Below are positions 26,993 through 36,914 of a stretch of 64,000 nucleotides of DNA, in pieces. A model generated the notes under the pieces. It made no database searches and was not told the DNA's origin. It saw only the letters and a program-made list of their open reading frames with translations. Origin of the DNA: Paenibacillus humicola (GTDB lineage: Bacteria > Bacillota > Bacilli > Paenibacillales > Paenibacillaceae). Positions within the stretch are counted from its first letter, which is position 1. Every line of letters begins with the position of its first letter. Both the position numbers and the translations under genes were made by a program. The stretch lies in the NCBI RefSeq assembly GCF_028826105.1, contig NZ_JAQGPL010000001.1, forward strand, positions 745,501 to 809,500, written 5' to 3'.

Positions 26993-28828
26993 ATGCTGGA
27001 AAGCAGACAAAGAAGTGAATTCCTGAAGGGATTTCTTGAAGAAATAGAAGAGAGGGCAGCAAAAACAGGCGTTTACCTTGTGCCTTTTCTTGAAAAAATG
27101 CTGTTGTTTATGGAACGAGATGTTGAACCGGATATTTTAATTCCTCCATATGCACAAAATAAGATTGCTGTTAATGCATATTCATTTGATGAGAGTCAAC
27201 GTGTTCTTGATCTATACGTAGCAAATTATAACTTCGAGCAGAATGAGCAGGATTTAATTTCAATAAGTATGACTATGTTGACCGATTTGGCTAATCAGGC
27301 TAAACGGTTTATTACGAATGCTAAAACATTGGCTCAAACAATCGATCATTCTCTGCAAGCTCGAGATTTGGCTGTACTAATATCTGAAAACATTAGTGAT
27401 ATCGATGAAGTAAATATTTTTGTTTTGACTAACATGTTCTATACTGCGAATAAACCTATTGAGCTATCTATCCCTGGTATTGAAACAGTCAATGTTCAAG
27501 TATGGGATATAGATCGCATTCTTCAAATGATATTGGCCGAGCAAGGAATCCAAACAATTCATATCGACTTCGAACATGAATTAGGACAGACTTTTGAAAT
27601 GATGTATGTTCCTAATACTCAACATGAAGGAACCATGAATTATTTTTCATGTTATGTAGGTTTTATACCTGCCGAGCTGCTTGCGAAAGCATATGATCAA
27701 TGGGGGTCTAAACTCGTTGAGCGGAATGTCAGATCCTTTCTGCAAGCGAAAGGCGGTACCAATAAGGGGATTTTGAAGACACTAAAAGATCCAAATGAGC
27801 GGCGAATGTTTGTCAGTTATAATAATGGTATCTCTAGTGTAGCTCGTGCAGGGGATATCGAGAAAATAAATGAAAACATTAATCTTTTCCGAATTCAAGG
27901 ATTGACGGGCTGGCAAATTGTTAACGGTGGCCAAACGACTGCATCCATCCACCAGGCTTATAAGAGTGGAGTCGATTTAACGGATGTTTATGTTCAGGCC
28001 AAATTAACAATTCTACATGTTGAAGCAAATCAAGAAAAAGATCAGCAGCTTCTTGAAGATGAAATGGTATCAAATATTTCAAAGTATGCGAATACACAGA
28101 ATAAAATAAATAACTCTGACTTGCTAGCCAACTCTAGGTTTATGTCTGACTTAGAGAAATTTTCTAGGGATACATGGATACCGACTAACGATGGACGTAA
28201 AGCTGAGAGCAAATGGTACTTTGAACGCGCGAGAGGTCAATATGCAGTTGATTTGAATAGACGTAAACGTGGTAAGGAACAGAATGAATTTAAAAAGCAG
28301 TACCCAAGTGAAAAGGTGATTACCAAAGTTGACTTAGCTAAACATTTTATGTCATGCGAAGGTTTTCCACACATATCAAGTAAAGGTGGAGAAGAGGCCT
28401 TTAAGCGGTTTATGGAGCAAAACAAGCAGTATTGGAAATACGATAAGGATGAAAACGATGAGCTCATTCCATTGAGTGAAGTAACAATCGAGGTTTATCA
28501 AAAACTAATAGCAAGAACGATTATTAATTTCCATGTCACCGATATTGTGGAATCTATGCGACTACAGGGGTATAGAGCAAATGTAATTTATTATACTGTG
28601 GCTATGCTCCATCATATTTATGGAAAAAGGATAGAGCTGCTGGATGTATGGAATAGGCAAACACTTTCCGATAAATGGGATGAAGTAATACGGATTATTG
28701 CAGATAAGGCATTATTCTTCCTTCGCGATTCTGCCGGTGATCGAAATGTAACTCAATGGGCTAAGCAGGAAGCCTGCTGGGTGCAGTTTAAAGATGAATA
28801 TACGAAGCAATTGAGTAATATCATTTGA
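26993..28828 (+). CDS. AIPR-family protein of the Mza-type system
   Basis: A 611-residue AIPR (abortive infection phage resistance) family protein. Diagnostic stretches are FVSYNNGISSVA (about 273), TGWQIVNGGQTTASIHQAY (about 304-322) and YANTQNKINNSDL (about 365). AIPR proteins occur in abortive-infection and restriction-like operons; their biochemical role is unclear. It is the last gene of the Mza operon and is followed by a terminator. Confidence 0.9.
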   Translation: MLESRQRSEFLKGFLEEIEERAAKTGVYLVPFLEKMLLFMERDVEPDILIPPYAQNKIAVNAYSFDESQRVLDLYVANYNFEQNEQDLISISMTMLTDLANQAKRFITNAKTLAQTIDHSLQARDLAVLISENISDIDEVNIFVLTNMFYTANKPIELSIPGIETVNVQVWDIDRILQMILAEQGIQTIHIDFEHELGQTFEMMYVPNTQHEGTMNYFSCYVGFIPAELLAKAYDQWGSKLVERNVRSFLQAKGGTNKGILKTLKDPNERRMFVSYNNGISSVARAGDIEKINENINLFRIQGLTGWQIVNGGQTTASIHQAYKSGVDLTDVYVQAKLTILHVEANQEKDQQLLEDEMVSNISKYANTQNKINNSDLLANSRFMSDLEKFSRDTWIPTNDGRKAESKWYFERARGQYAVDLNRRKRGKEQNEFKKQYPSEKVITKVDLAKHFMSCEGFPHISSKGGEEAFKRFMEQNKQYWKYDKDENDELIPLSEVTIEVYQKLIARTIINFHVTDIVESMRLQGYRANVIYYTVAMLHHIYGKRIELLDVWNRQTLSDKWDEVIRIIADKALFFLRDSAGDRNVTQWAKQEACWVQFKDEYTKQLSNII

Positions 28829-28842
28829 TTTCGAAATAAATA

Positions 28843-28880
28843 AAAACACTCACTACCGGGGACTGGTATGAGTGTTTTAT
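28843..28880 (+). terminator. intrinsic terminator of the Mza operon
   Basis: AAACACTCA-ctacc and ggta-TGAGTGTTT pair around a short loop, followed by a T-rich tract. Confidence 0.8.
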
Positions 28881-28990
28881 TAATTATTATTGGACGTTAA
28901 TAAACGGTGGGAATTTATAAGTCTAAATTATTTACGCTGCTGATATGGGTAAGAATAGAACATAATACGAAAAACAGAAGTGGTGAAAAA

Positions 28991-29638
28991 ATGAGAGAAG
29001 ACTCTTTTTTTTGGGAAAGTTTGCTGGCATGGTATTCCGAAAATGGTCGGCACCACTTCCCTTGGCGAAATACGAAAGAACCTTTTCGAATTTTATTAGC
29101 AGAATTTTTGCTTCAACAGACACACGTACGTAAAGTTCAGGAAGTGTATGAACAGTTGCTGCTTAAATATCCTGATATAAGTGAACTAGCAAGGGCAAAT
29201 ATTGAAACAGTGGAAGAAATCATTGCTCCTATTGGGCTAAGATACCGGGCAGAAAGACTAATAAAAACCGCTGAGATAATCCGCAACCAGCATAACGGTA
29301 ATGTTCCAAACGATTATAAAGAATTAACTAAGCTTCCTGGGATTGGTGATTATATTGCAAATGCTATCCTCTGCTATGCATTTGACCAACCGGTTGTTCC
29401 AATTGATACGAATGTTATTCGGCTCTTTACAAGATATTTCGGTTATACATCTAAGAATCCGAGACCTCGAATGGACAAGGAGTTAGCGTCTAAAATAAGG
29501 TCCCATTTTGAAGGGATGGACAGTACAAGAGCAGCTAATTTAGCAGTGCTTGATCTTGCAGGTGTAGTGTGTACTGACAAAAAACCAAAGCATTTACAAT
29601 GCCCAATTAGTCAAGAGTGTTCTTTTTTTTCTAAATGA
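28991..29638 (+). CDS. HhH-GPD DNA glycosylase, MutY/Mig-like
   Basis: A 215-residue glycosylase. The helix-hairpin-helix is LPGIGDYIANAIL (about 115-127) and the catalytic Asp lies in PIDTNVIRLF. It is far shorter than MutY and lacks its C-terminal domain, resembling the mismatch thymine glycosylases (Mig type) encoded beside C5 methyltransferases, which repair T:G pairs from deaminated 5-methylcytosine. The C-terminal iron-sulfur motif keeps exact spacing but reads C-x6-H-x2-C-x5-C, with His in place of the second Cys. The start was set at ATG 28991; the frame is open further upstream. Confidence 0.82.
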   Translation: MREDSFFWESLLAWYSENGRHHFPWRNTKEPFRILLAEFLLQQTHVRKVQEVYEQLLLKYPDISELARANIETVEEIIAPIGLRYRAERLIKTAEIIRNQHNGNVPNDYKELTKLPGIGDYIANAILCYAFDQPVVPIDTNVIRLFTRYFGYTSKNPRPRMDKELASKIRSHFEGMDSTRAANLAVLDLAGVVCTDKKPKHLQCPISQECSFFSK

Positions 29639-29659
29639 AAAAGATAGCTAACTCATTTG

Positions 29660-31136
29660 TGAACTGTGACCCGTAAGATGGACACTTTGAAAAAAGTGCC
29701 CTCTTGTGGGTCATTTGTGTTTTAATCAGATTAGAAGAGTTGTGGGGATGTAGATCATGGGGAAAATCAGACGAGTTTTTACGGAGCAAGAGATTAAGGT
29801 AATAGAGTCGAATCCATCCGTACTTCGCGTATCGGAGAAAAATATCACGTATTCCCCTTCCTTTAAGATTACAGCTGTTCAAGCCAATCAAACGGGGCGT
29901 ACACCAATGGAGATTTTCATACTGGCAGGATTTAACGTTGAACTTATCGGACAGGAGACGCCAAAGAGATGTCTGGAGCGTTGGCGTAAAATGTATGCTT
30001 ATTCGGGTGAAGCCGGACTGCTGGAAGAGCGCAGGGGGAAAGGAAGCACAGGAAGACCGATCAGCAGTGAGATAGCGGTTGAGGAAAAACTCCGTCTTGC
30101 TGAGGCACGTATCAAGCCCTGGAAGCCGAGAACGAACTCTTAAAAAAGCTAGAAGCGCTCGAAAGGCACAAAGACAACAATGAATTACTAACGTCTTCCG
30201 AGCGCTTTCAGCTGATCAACCAGGTCGTTCGTAAGCATGGTTTGAGACGTGTAATCCGCTATCTATGTGGGCTTGCTGAGGTAAGCGCAAGTGGGTATTA
30301 TCGCTGGTTCACGGCGGAAGAACACCGCCAACTTCGAGAGGCTGCCGATGAATGAGACTTTTAGCTTATTAAGGCGCACTTTGATGCACTTAGATGGAAG
30401 GCAGGCGCGCTTTTCATAAAGATGAGGTAGAACGTCTTAATGGGATCGTTATGAACCACAAGAAAATTCGTCGTTTGATGCGGAAATTTAGATTGGTTGC
30501 TGTCATACGACAAGCTAATCCCTATCGTAAAATGGCTAATGCCACACAAGAGCATCGTACCTGCCCGAACATCCTGAAGCGTCAGTTTGACCCAGGGAGA
30601 GCCTGAAATGGTATTGCTAACAGACATTACTTATATGCGTTATGGAAATGGCCAGTGGGCTTATTTGTCCTGTGTAAAGGATGGTGCAAAGAAATCTTAG
30701 CTCACTACCTATCATCCTCTTGGAATTGTCTCTTGTTAAACGAACACTTAGACGGCTGCTTAACCGTTTAGATGGGGAAGTACACTCTGAGACTATCTTT
30801 CATTCTGACCAGGGATTTCATTACACGCATCCTGATGTTCGTTCCCTGATTGCCAAAGCTGGATTCAAACAATCCATGTCACGGAAGGGAAGCTGCTGGG
30901 ATAATGCTTCGATGGAGACGTTCTTGAGACATATGAAAGATGAATTAGAGCTCAAGGATTGCTCATCCCTTCAAGAACTACGAGTTCGTGTCAACGAGTA
31001 CATCACTTACTATAATACCGAACGGGTTCAATGGACATTAAAAAAGATGACTCCTGATGAATACAGAAGCCATCTCATTGGTGCTTGATAAATATCGCCC
31101 CTTTTCAAAAGGATCCACAAATGGGGTCACAGTTCA
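29660..31136 (+). mobile_element. degenerate IS3-family element
   Basis: Inverted ends TGAACTGTGACCC at 29660-29672 and its complement at 31124-31136 bound 1477 bp, with further partial identity inside. A 3-bp duplication TTG flanks it (29657-29659 and 31137-31139). It separates the glycosylase from the second Z1 gene. Confidence 0.88.
29757..31088 (+). pseudogene. decayed IS3-family transposase (orfA-orfB)
   Basis: OrfA (29757-30143) carries the helix-turn-helix. OrfB can be followed across frames: an AAAAAAG slip-like site near 30140, in-frame stops near 30353 and 30361, and frameshifts near 30410 and 30600. DDE residues remain recognisable in LTDITYMRY, FHSDQGFHYTHP and SMSRKGSCWDNASMETF. 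It cannot make an active transposase. Confidence 0.88.
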
Positions 31137-31225
31137 TTGTGTACTTCCAGTCATTTTATCAGTAAAAGCTAAATCGTAAGCGGATACTTCCGATTAGCTT
31201 CTACTAATCAGGCGAGCAACGCAAA

Positions 31226-33238
31226 TCAATTATTATCGAGATTATAAAGGATATTGTGGTCAGATGGAAATTTGAATAAGGGGACCCAAAATTTTTCGCC
31301 ATCCCAATCTTTTTCTTTACTGCCGACTATCCTATATAGAATTAATATAGGTTTATCATCTAAACCTATATTTCTAAAATAGTCGTTAGCTTCTTCAGAT
31401 AAAATTGCACCAATGCCTTCACGCGTCTCGCTAAAGCCAATGTCATTATCTAGAGAATAGAAAAAAAGACCGCTCTTCTTATCTTTCTCAATAAGCCAAT
31501 CAAGGTATTGAGTGATTACTTTGCTATTCCATCCTCCATTTTTTAATACAGTTATTTTATTTAAAAGTAGTTTCATTTCTTCTAACGAAATATCATATAA
31601 GGTTTTGCTATTAGGGAATTTACTCTTAACTACCTTATTGATACCTTTTGTAGTATCTTCAACAAATCCCTTACGAAATTCAGGTACTTTAGGGAAATAT
31701 ATGGCCCCAGCTTGAAATGCTCCTACAGCTTTCGGTATTACATTTGGACGAGTAGGTTTTATTTTATTGAAATCCAAATATAGAGTATTTTGTATTCCTT
31801 TTTTTGCTATTATTTCTCTCTGTGTTTTATCATGAATTGAAACTGTTTCAAATAGATCTACAAGGTCGTTCGGGATAAATATGCGAGTAACATCTAAATC
31901 TACAGATCTATAGCCACACATTCTCGCATGTTGAATAAGAGTATCAACTTGTGGGGTAGCTGAATGTCTACCGTAATAAGTTGTTAAAAGTCTTGGGATT
32001 GTTAATCCTCTACTAAATTTGTTACCACCAATTAAAATATTATATCGGTAATTAGAAGCCACTTCATTATCTGTGGAGGAATTTAGAACCCTGACACTAC
32101 TATTAACAAGATTTCGTGATAGTGTTATTAATACCTTTTCGAAATTTAATTCCTTGGTATTAAAAGTTTTACTTAAATCTAAGAATTCTTCTTTCAATGT
32201 TTTTAATATATCATTCTCAACTTTATGCTTAATGGTTACTTTCAAATCAGTTTTAAATCTGTCAATAAAGTATTTTATTTTTTCATGCACTTTCTGTAAA
32301 GGGCTTATATGACATAAAAAAGTATAGCTGGTTGGTTTCTTCGTTGTTTGTTCTGTCATAATCTTTAGAGTGGCTGCAATATAAAATGAGCATAGAGCTT
32401 GCTTCAAACCAGCAGGCACGTTGAAATCAATATAATCATTATTTTCTTCATCAGTAAATAAGTTTATTTCGTCTTTTTTTAATTCTCTAATTACGGTGTC
32501 TTTATTATCAAGAAATAAAGTCTCAATACCAATATAACCATTTCCGACTGTAGCTAACTCAACAAAACTAGGTGATAAGAAATCTTTCTGCAATATTATT
32601 GCTTGAGGTGTGGCTGTAACCTGTAAAAATAAATTTAGATCTAAAGCTGAAATAATATTGTTCAGATATTGATTTATAGTGCTAGGTGGTCTGTCTTCAT
32701 ATCGTTGGTTTGTATTTAATCCAACAGCGTCAGCTTCATCATCAATAATCAGACTAGGTATATTGTGTATTTCATATTGATCCAAAAATTCTAGTAATTT
32801 TGTTAAGTCTGAAGAATTTTTTTTGCATACAACGACTATACCTTCATCATTTATTGTTTCTTCTACGTATTCGTGCGGTTCAAGCATTAATGTACTTATT
32901 TGGTTAACGTACATTCCTGGTAAAGATTCTTGGGATCTTTTTAAAGTTTGTTGTTGTAGGTCGTTGTTGTTATCCGTAAGTAGTATGAAGAATTTGTAGC
33001 TGTTGTCCGCGGCAAGTGCAATTGTCATATTAATAATATTGGTTTTCCCGCTTTGGACAAGACCATATAAGAGACCTAACTTACTGCTTTTATCATAGTT
33101 TGGGGATGGAGCATGTTGAAATATCTTTTTCGCAGTGGAAATTAAGTCAACAGTCGACTGTTCCCCAATCTCCTCTATAACAACTCTCTTAAAGTTATCC
33201 ACGTGGAATCCATCTTCAACTAAATCTATAAGGTTCAT
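31226..33238 (-). CDS. stand-alone Z1-like ATPase
   Basis: A 670-residue Z1-type ATPase, diverged from the one at 23281 and about 210 residues shorter. Walker A is YGLVQSGKTN (58-67), Walker B SLIIDDEADAVG (162-173), then LQVTATPQA (205-213) and GGNKFSRGLTIPRLLTTYYG (about 404) with ARMCGYRSVD, in place of the usual MGR-FGYR. It is divergently transcribed from the HD-GHKL gene at 33336, with 97 bases between starts. No methyltransferase, DUF4420 or AIPR gene accompanies it. It probably works with the HD-GHKL protein on DNA. Confidence 0.85.
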   Translation of the reverse strand: MNLIDLVEDGFHVDNFKRVVIEEIGEQSTVDLISTAKKIFQHAPSPNYDKSSKLGLLYGLVQSGKTNIINMTIALAADNSYKFFILLTDNNNDLQQQTLKRSQESLPGMYVNQISTLMLEPHEYVEETINDEGIVVVCKKNSSDLTKLLEFLDQYEIHNIPSLIIDDEADAVGLNTNQRYEDRPPSTINQYLNNIISALDLNLFLQVTATPQAIILQKDFLSPSFVELATVGNGYIGIETLFLDNKDTVIRELKKDEINLFTDEENNDYIDFNVPAGLKQALCSFYIAATLKIMTEQTTKKPTSYTFLCHISPLQKVHEKIKYFIDRFKTDLKVTIKHKVENDILKTLKEEFLDLSKTFNTKELNFEKVLITLSRNLVNSSVRVLNSSTDNEVASNYRYNILIGGNKFSRGLTIPRLLTTYYGRHSATPQVDTLIQHARMCGYRSVDLDVTRIFIPNDLVDLFETVSIHDKTQREIIAKKGIQNTLYLDFNKIKPTRPNVIPKAVGAFQAGAIYFPKVPEFRKGFVEDTTKGINKVVKSKFPNSKTLYDISLEEMKLLLNKITVLKNGGWNSKVITQYLDWLIEKDKKSGLFFYSLDNDIGFSETREGIGAILSEEANDYFRNIGLDDKPILILYRIVGSKEKDWDGEKFWVPLFKFPSDHNILYNLDNN

Positions 33239-33335
33239 TCCTTAATCTCCTTAGTAGTTTTTCTACCTTATACGCCTAATTATATGGTATCATTTTACAT
33301 AGGAAAATAGTAGTAAAAAGGGGATAGAAAATTTA

Positions 33336-35786
33336 ATGACTAACATAGTTGCGGATAGTTGGAGATCTGAGGTAACTGATAAACTGAACAATTCAGTATT
33401 TTATGATGTTTTAAAAAGAAGGTCTGACGTGGCAGTTAATGCGCTAGTTTCCATTATTGATAGTGCTTGTTATTATGCGTATCAAAGAACAAAAATAATT
33501 ATCAGATATATGGAACAATACACTTTACACGACGGAGATCACCTTTTTAACGTTTTGAACTTAATGGAAAGGCTTATACCAGTTGATGAAGTAAATGATT
33601 TGAGCAATTTAGAGATTGCATTATTAATTTTAAGTGCTTTTTATCATGATATTGGTATGGCACCAGATGCAAGGGAAGTAGATGTTTGGCTTGGTCGTGT
33701 TAGCAAGGAAGACATGAGTCCTTATGAAATACAACAAAAAGAGAAATATGATAGGTATTGCGCTGCAAACCCATCATTACAAAGAAAAATAAGAAGAAAT
33801 ATTGCATCCGGAAATCATCAGCAGGTAAATCTTCTTGAAAAGCATCGGCTATCAGAATGGATAAGAAAAACTCATGCTGATCGAGCTAAGGAAATTGTTA
33901 ATTCTCAAAGATCAAGGTTTGTTTACAAAAATTATAATTTTGCATCCGTACTAGGAAAGATTTGCTTAAGTCATAATGAGAACACATATTCGTTGCTTCG
34001 AAATGATCAACATGTTCATCCTAATTTACTCGTATCTACTGATGAATACGTAAATGCTCCATATATTGCAATTATATTAAGAATAGCTGATTTATTTGAT
34101 TTTGATTCCAAGAGGACTCCAAAAGTCTTATTTGACCATATTGGAGTTAAGCATCCTGTAAGTCTTGAAGAATGGAAAAAGCACAGATCAATTGATGGGT
34201 GGAGTTTATCGAATGAACAAATAACTTTTTCAGCTACATGTGATCACCCTGCTATTGAAAGATCTATAAAAGATTTCTGTGTATACATTGAGCAAGAGAT
34301 TACAAGTTGTCAGGCTGTTTTAAGAGAATTAAATTATTCTTTTGACAGAAGACATTTAAGAGATAAGTATAAGCTTAATGTACCTAATATAGTAAAACCA
34401 CAAATTAGAATTGCTGAAGATGATAATGGGAATCCTAAATATCATTACATCGATGCATATTTTAAATTAAACCAATCTGAGATTATAGAGCTTTTAATGG
34501 GTACAAATCTTTATGGTAATACAGCATTCGCTTTAAGGGAATTGCTCCAAAATTCATTAGACACTTGTCGCTTTCGCTCAATAAAAGAAAATGACTGGGG
34601 TAATACATATAGACCTCTTATAAACATTAGGTTTAAAAGAGAGGAACACACCGATATCTTAGAAATAGAAGATAACGGCATGGGAATGGATGAAAATATT
34701 ATTAAAAAGTACTTTTCAAATGTGGGTTCTTCGTATTATAGATCTGATGAGTTCTATCAAGATATAGCTACTGCATCTGATTCTTTCACTCCTATTTCTA
34801 AGTTTGGTATTGGTTTTTTATCAGCATTTATGGTTTCTGACTCAATTGAAGTAGATACGGTAAGAAAAGTAGACCGTTATCAAGTCTCTGAAAACCCATT
34901 AAATATTGAAATCGAAGGAGAGTCAGGTGTATTTTTAGCAAAAATTGGATCCAGGGAACATCCTGGAACTAAGATTAAATTATTTTTAAAGGATGGACAT
35001 CCATTTGGAAATACGGGTGATCAAGAAGCTGACTCAAAGTTGTTAAATATATTAAATGAGGTTATTCGCTACAACTCTACTAAGATTATCGTTGAGACAG
35101 ATGAATTTACTGTAGAGTATGATTCTTACGGACAGGAAATTGAAATGTGCATAGGGGACGATTTAACCGAATACCTAAAAGAAATTTATATACCACTTGA
35201 TGGCCTTATTGAAGGATTATCAGGGAATATAAGATGCTTATTTTTGTTCAATGAAAAAATAGTGACAGAGATATCCATGCCAACAATAAATTATACAGAT
35301 GATGATAGAACTATTAATGAATTTAAAAGGAGTTTTGTTTCTGATTCGGGATCTATACATGAGGTTATAACTTTTGTTACAAATACTACAAGCACTGTAG
35401 CTATCCCATCAAAAGGCTTTTTAACAATGGGGGGGATATGTATTAATGATAATTTATTTAATGTCGGTGAAAATAATAATTCAGCCAATATAGATTGGCC
35501 CTTTCCAGTTATTTACGATATAAAATTATCTGGTGAATTGGTTGTTAATTTAACAGCGTCGAGGAATAAAATCATTATTGATGAAAAATGGTCAGAATTT
35601 GTTGATTCATTATCTAAAATAGTTGCTATTAGATTAATTGAAGCAATTGATGATGAAGAAATAATCAAAAGCGTATTTCAATTAATTAATGGATATTCTG
35701 GAGCTCATGACTTGGAAAAGCATTTGCTTTTTCAATATGGCCAATTTATTTCTCAAAAAGCCATACAGCGAGTGAGAGGGAACTAG
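33336..35786 (+). CDS. HD domain-GHKL ATPase fusion protein
   Basis: An 816-residue protein with two enzymatic modules. Residues of about 40-270 form an HD phosphohydrolase-like domain: TLHDGDH (H65, H69), YHDIGM (H104-D105) and LRIADLFDFD (about 250). Residues of about 390-600 form an Hsp90-like GHKL ATPase: ALRELLQNSLDT (about 399), IEDNGMGMDE (about 446) and SKFGIGFLSAFM (about 490). HD domains of conflict systems (the HD-CE type) are known fused to Hsp90-like ATPases. It could degrade a nucleotide or nucleic acid in an ATP-gated way; the substrate is unknown. Confidence 0.85.
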   Translation: MTNIVADSWRSEVTDKLNNSVFYDVLKRRSDVAVNALVSIIDSACYYAYQRTKIIIRYMEQYTLHDGDHLFNVLNLMERLIPVDEVNDLSNLEIALLILSAFYHDIGMAPDAREVDVWLGRVSKEDMSPYEIQQKEKYDRYCAANPSLQRKIRRNIASGNHQQVNLLEKHRLSEWIRKTHADRAKEIVNSQRSRFVYKNYNFASVLGKICLSHNENTYSLLRNDQHVHPNLLVSTDEYVNAPYIAIILRIADLFDFDSKRTPKVLFDHIGVKHPVSLEEWKKHRSIDGWSLSNEQITFSATCDHPAIERSIKDFCVYIEQEITSCQAVLRELNYSFDRRHLRDKYKLNVPNIVKPQIRIAEDDNGNPKYHYIDAYFKLNQSEIIELLMGTNLYGNTAFALRELLQNSLDTCRFRSIKENDWGNTYRPLINIRFKREEHTDILEIEDNGMGMDENIIKKYFSNVGSSYYRSDEFYQDIATASDSFTPISKFGIGFLSAFMVSDSIEVDTVRKVDRYQVSENPLNIEIEGESGVFLAKIGSREHPGTKIKLFLKDGHPFGNTGDQEADSKLLNILNEVIRYNSTKIIVETDEFTVEYDSYGQEIEMCIGDDLTEYLKEIYIPLDGLIEGLSGNIRCLFLFNEKIVTEISMPTINYTDDDRTINEFKRSFVSDSGSIHEVITFVTNTTSTVAIPSKGFLTMGGICINDNLFNVGENNNSANIDWPFPVIYDIKLSGELVVNLTASRNKIIIDEKWSEFVDSLSKIVAIRLIEAIDDEEIIKSVFQLINGYSGAHDLEKHLLFQYGQFISQKAIQRVRGN

Positions 35787-36099
35787 ATTGATCAAATTGA
35801 TTTTTAGCACTTTCAGAGTACAAAATAATTAGTTCCTAGACCATATTCAATAATCCATTCAACGCTGTTTTTGTTATTAGGTATTGATTCTTGTTGTTGA
35901 CACCTTGTTGACGAACGTCGTCAACAAGCAATCAAACGCAAACAAAACGAACAATACGCTAATGTTAAAACCCTTATATATCAAGGGTCTTAACCAACTA
36001 ACACAGAACCCAAACAACACCCACATGCTCCCGCATACGGTGCATGTGATGCTGCGTATTGCTCGAAAGTGAATAAAGCCCTATAATGGAGTGATGAGT
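35787..36099. other. intergenic region with a strong palindrome
   Basis: No gene is seen. A perfect inverted repeat with 11-base arms, CTTGTTGACGA (35904-35914) and TCGTCAACAAG (35918-35928), surrounds ACG. There is no T tract, so it is more likely a protein-binding or recombination site than a terminator. It may lie near the right end of the island. Confidence 0.5.
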
Positions 36100-36309
36100 T
36101 TGAGTAAAGCAAAAGGCAAGGGCGGAACTGGCAGGGGAACGGACAAAAAGGGCTGGAATCGCTGGCAGGCCAGTGCCAATAGAAAAAAGAACGCACCTAA
36201 GCCCTATAAGAGCAAAGGCACGAAAAGTGGAGATGGAGCATCAGCTAACAGTAGTTCCAAAAGCGGGACTTCCCGGCTTTCACCGAGCAAGCCGCAAGAA
36301 AATCAATAA
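36100..36309 (+). CDS. DUF3934-like small basic protein
   Basis: A 69-residue Gly/Lys/Ser-rich basic protein. The start MSKAKGKGGTGRGTDKKGWN and NRWQASANRKK resemble DUF3934 proteins of Bacillus and Paenibacillus as I recall them. TTG 36100 was chosen because it has GGAG at the right distance; ATG 36094 overlaps that site. Function unknown. It may be the first core-genome gene right of the defense block. Confidence 0.6.
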   Translation: MSKAKGKGGTGRGTDKKGWNRWQASANRKKNAPKPYKSKGTKSGDGASANSSSKSGTSRLSPSKPQENQ

Positions 36310-36329
36310 TCAGATTAAGGAGTGTTGGA

Positions 36330-36632
36330 TTGAGAAAACAAAAACCAATGTCGTTTGATGAACTGCTGCAGGATTTAAAAGACCAGAAAACAAATGGGCG
36401 GGCTCCGAATTCGTTCGATCAGCTGTTCAACGAGTCATTCATGAGCAAGTTTACCCGCTGTAGCAGTTTTGGAGAGTTTTTAGAGAAAGGCAATTTTCAA
36501 GTCAGAACCGATGAAGACATCAACAACATTGTGGGCGAACTCTTCGACCGTCATGTAGCGCGGGAGACGGATTTCCCCGATTGGAAAGCGATGCTGGATC
36601 GGGCGAATGCGGAGCATGCCCATAAAAAGTGA
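36330..36632 (+). CDS. hypothetical protein
   Basis: A 100-residue protein with a TTG start seven bases after AAGGAG. It is helical and charged, with FDELLQDLKDQK near the start and a C-terminal DNIVGELFDRHVARET-like helix. It follows the DUF3934-like gene by 20 bases and precedes a terminator, so the two form a small operon. I recognise no family. Confidence 0.6.
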   Translation: MRKQKPMSFDELLQDLKDQKTNGRAPNSFDQLFNESFMSKFTRCSSFGEFLEKGNFQVRTDEDINNIVGELFDRHVARETDFPDWKAMLDRANAEHAHKK

Positions 36633-36681
36633 TCTTCCTTCAGATCGCATGACGGCATCTCCTTCCCGGAAGGATTGTGAA

Positions 36682-36735
36682 AAAGAACAAGGAAATCGTA
36701 GCAGCACAACCTGCACGAATTCCTGTTCTTTTTTC
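36682..36735 (+). terminator. intrinsic terminator
   Basis: AAAGAACA-GGAA-TCGT (from 36682) pairs with ACGA-TTCC-GTTCTTT (to about 36731), followed by TTTT. Confidence 0.75.
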
Positions 36736-36914
36736 ACTTTGGCGAGAAAAATCCGATCCAATCAGCTATGGACCGAATGAACGGAAGATGCCATGGAATT
36801 CCGGACCTAGAACGCAAGATGCGGGTTCTATTTTTTCGTTTTGTTGCTGAACTTGATTTGACAGCCTCATTGGGCTTGACTCGGAATTGCACGGCGGCAT
36901 GCGCGGTGCCTTTA

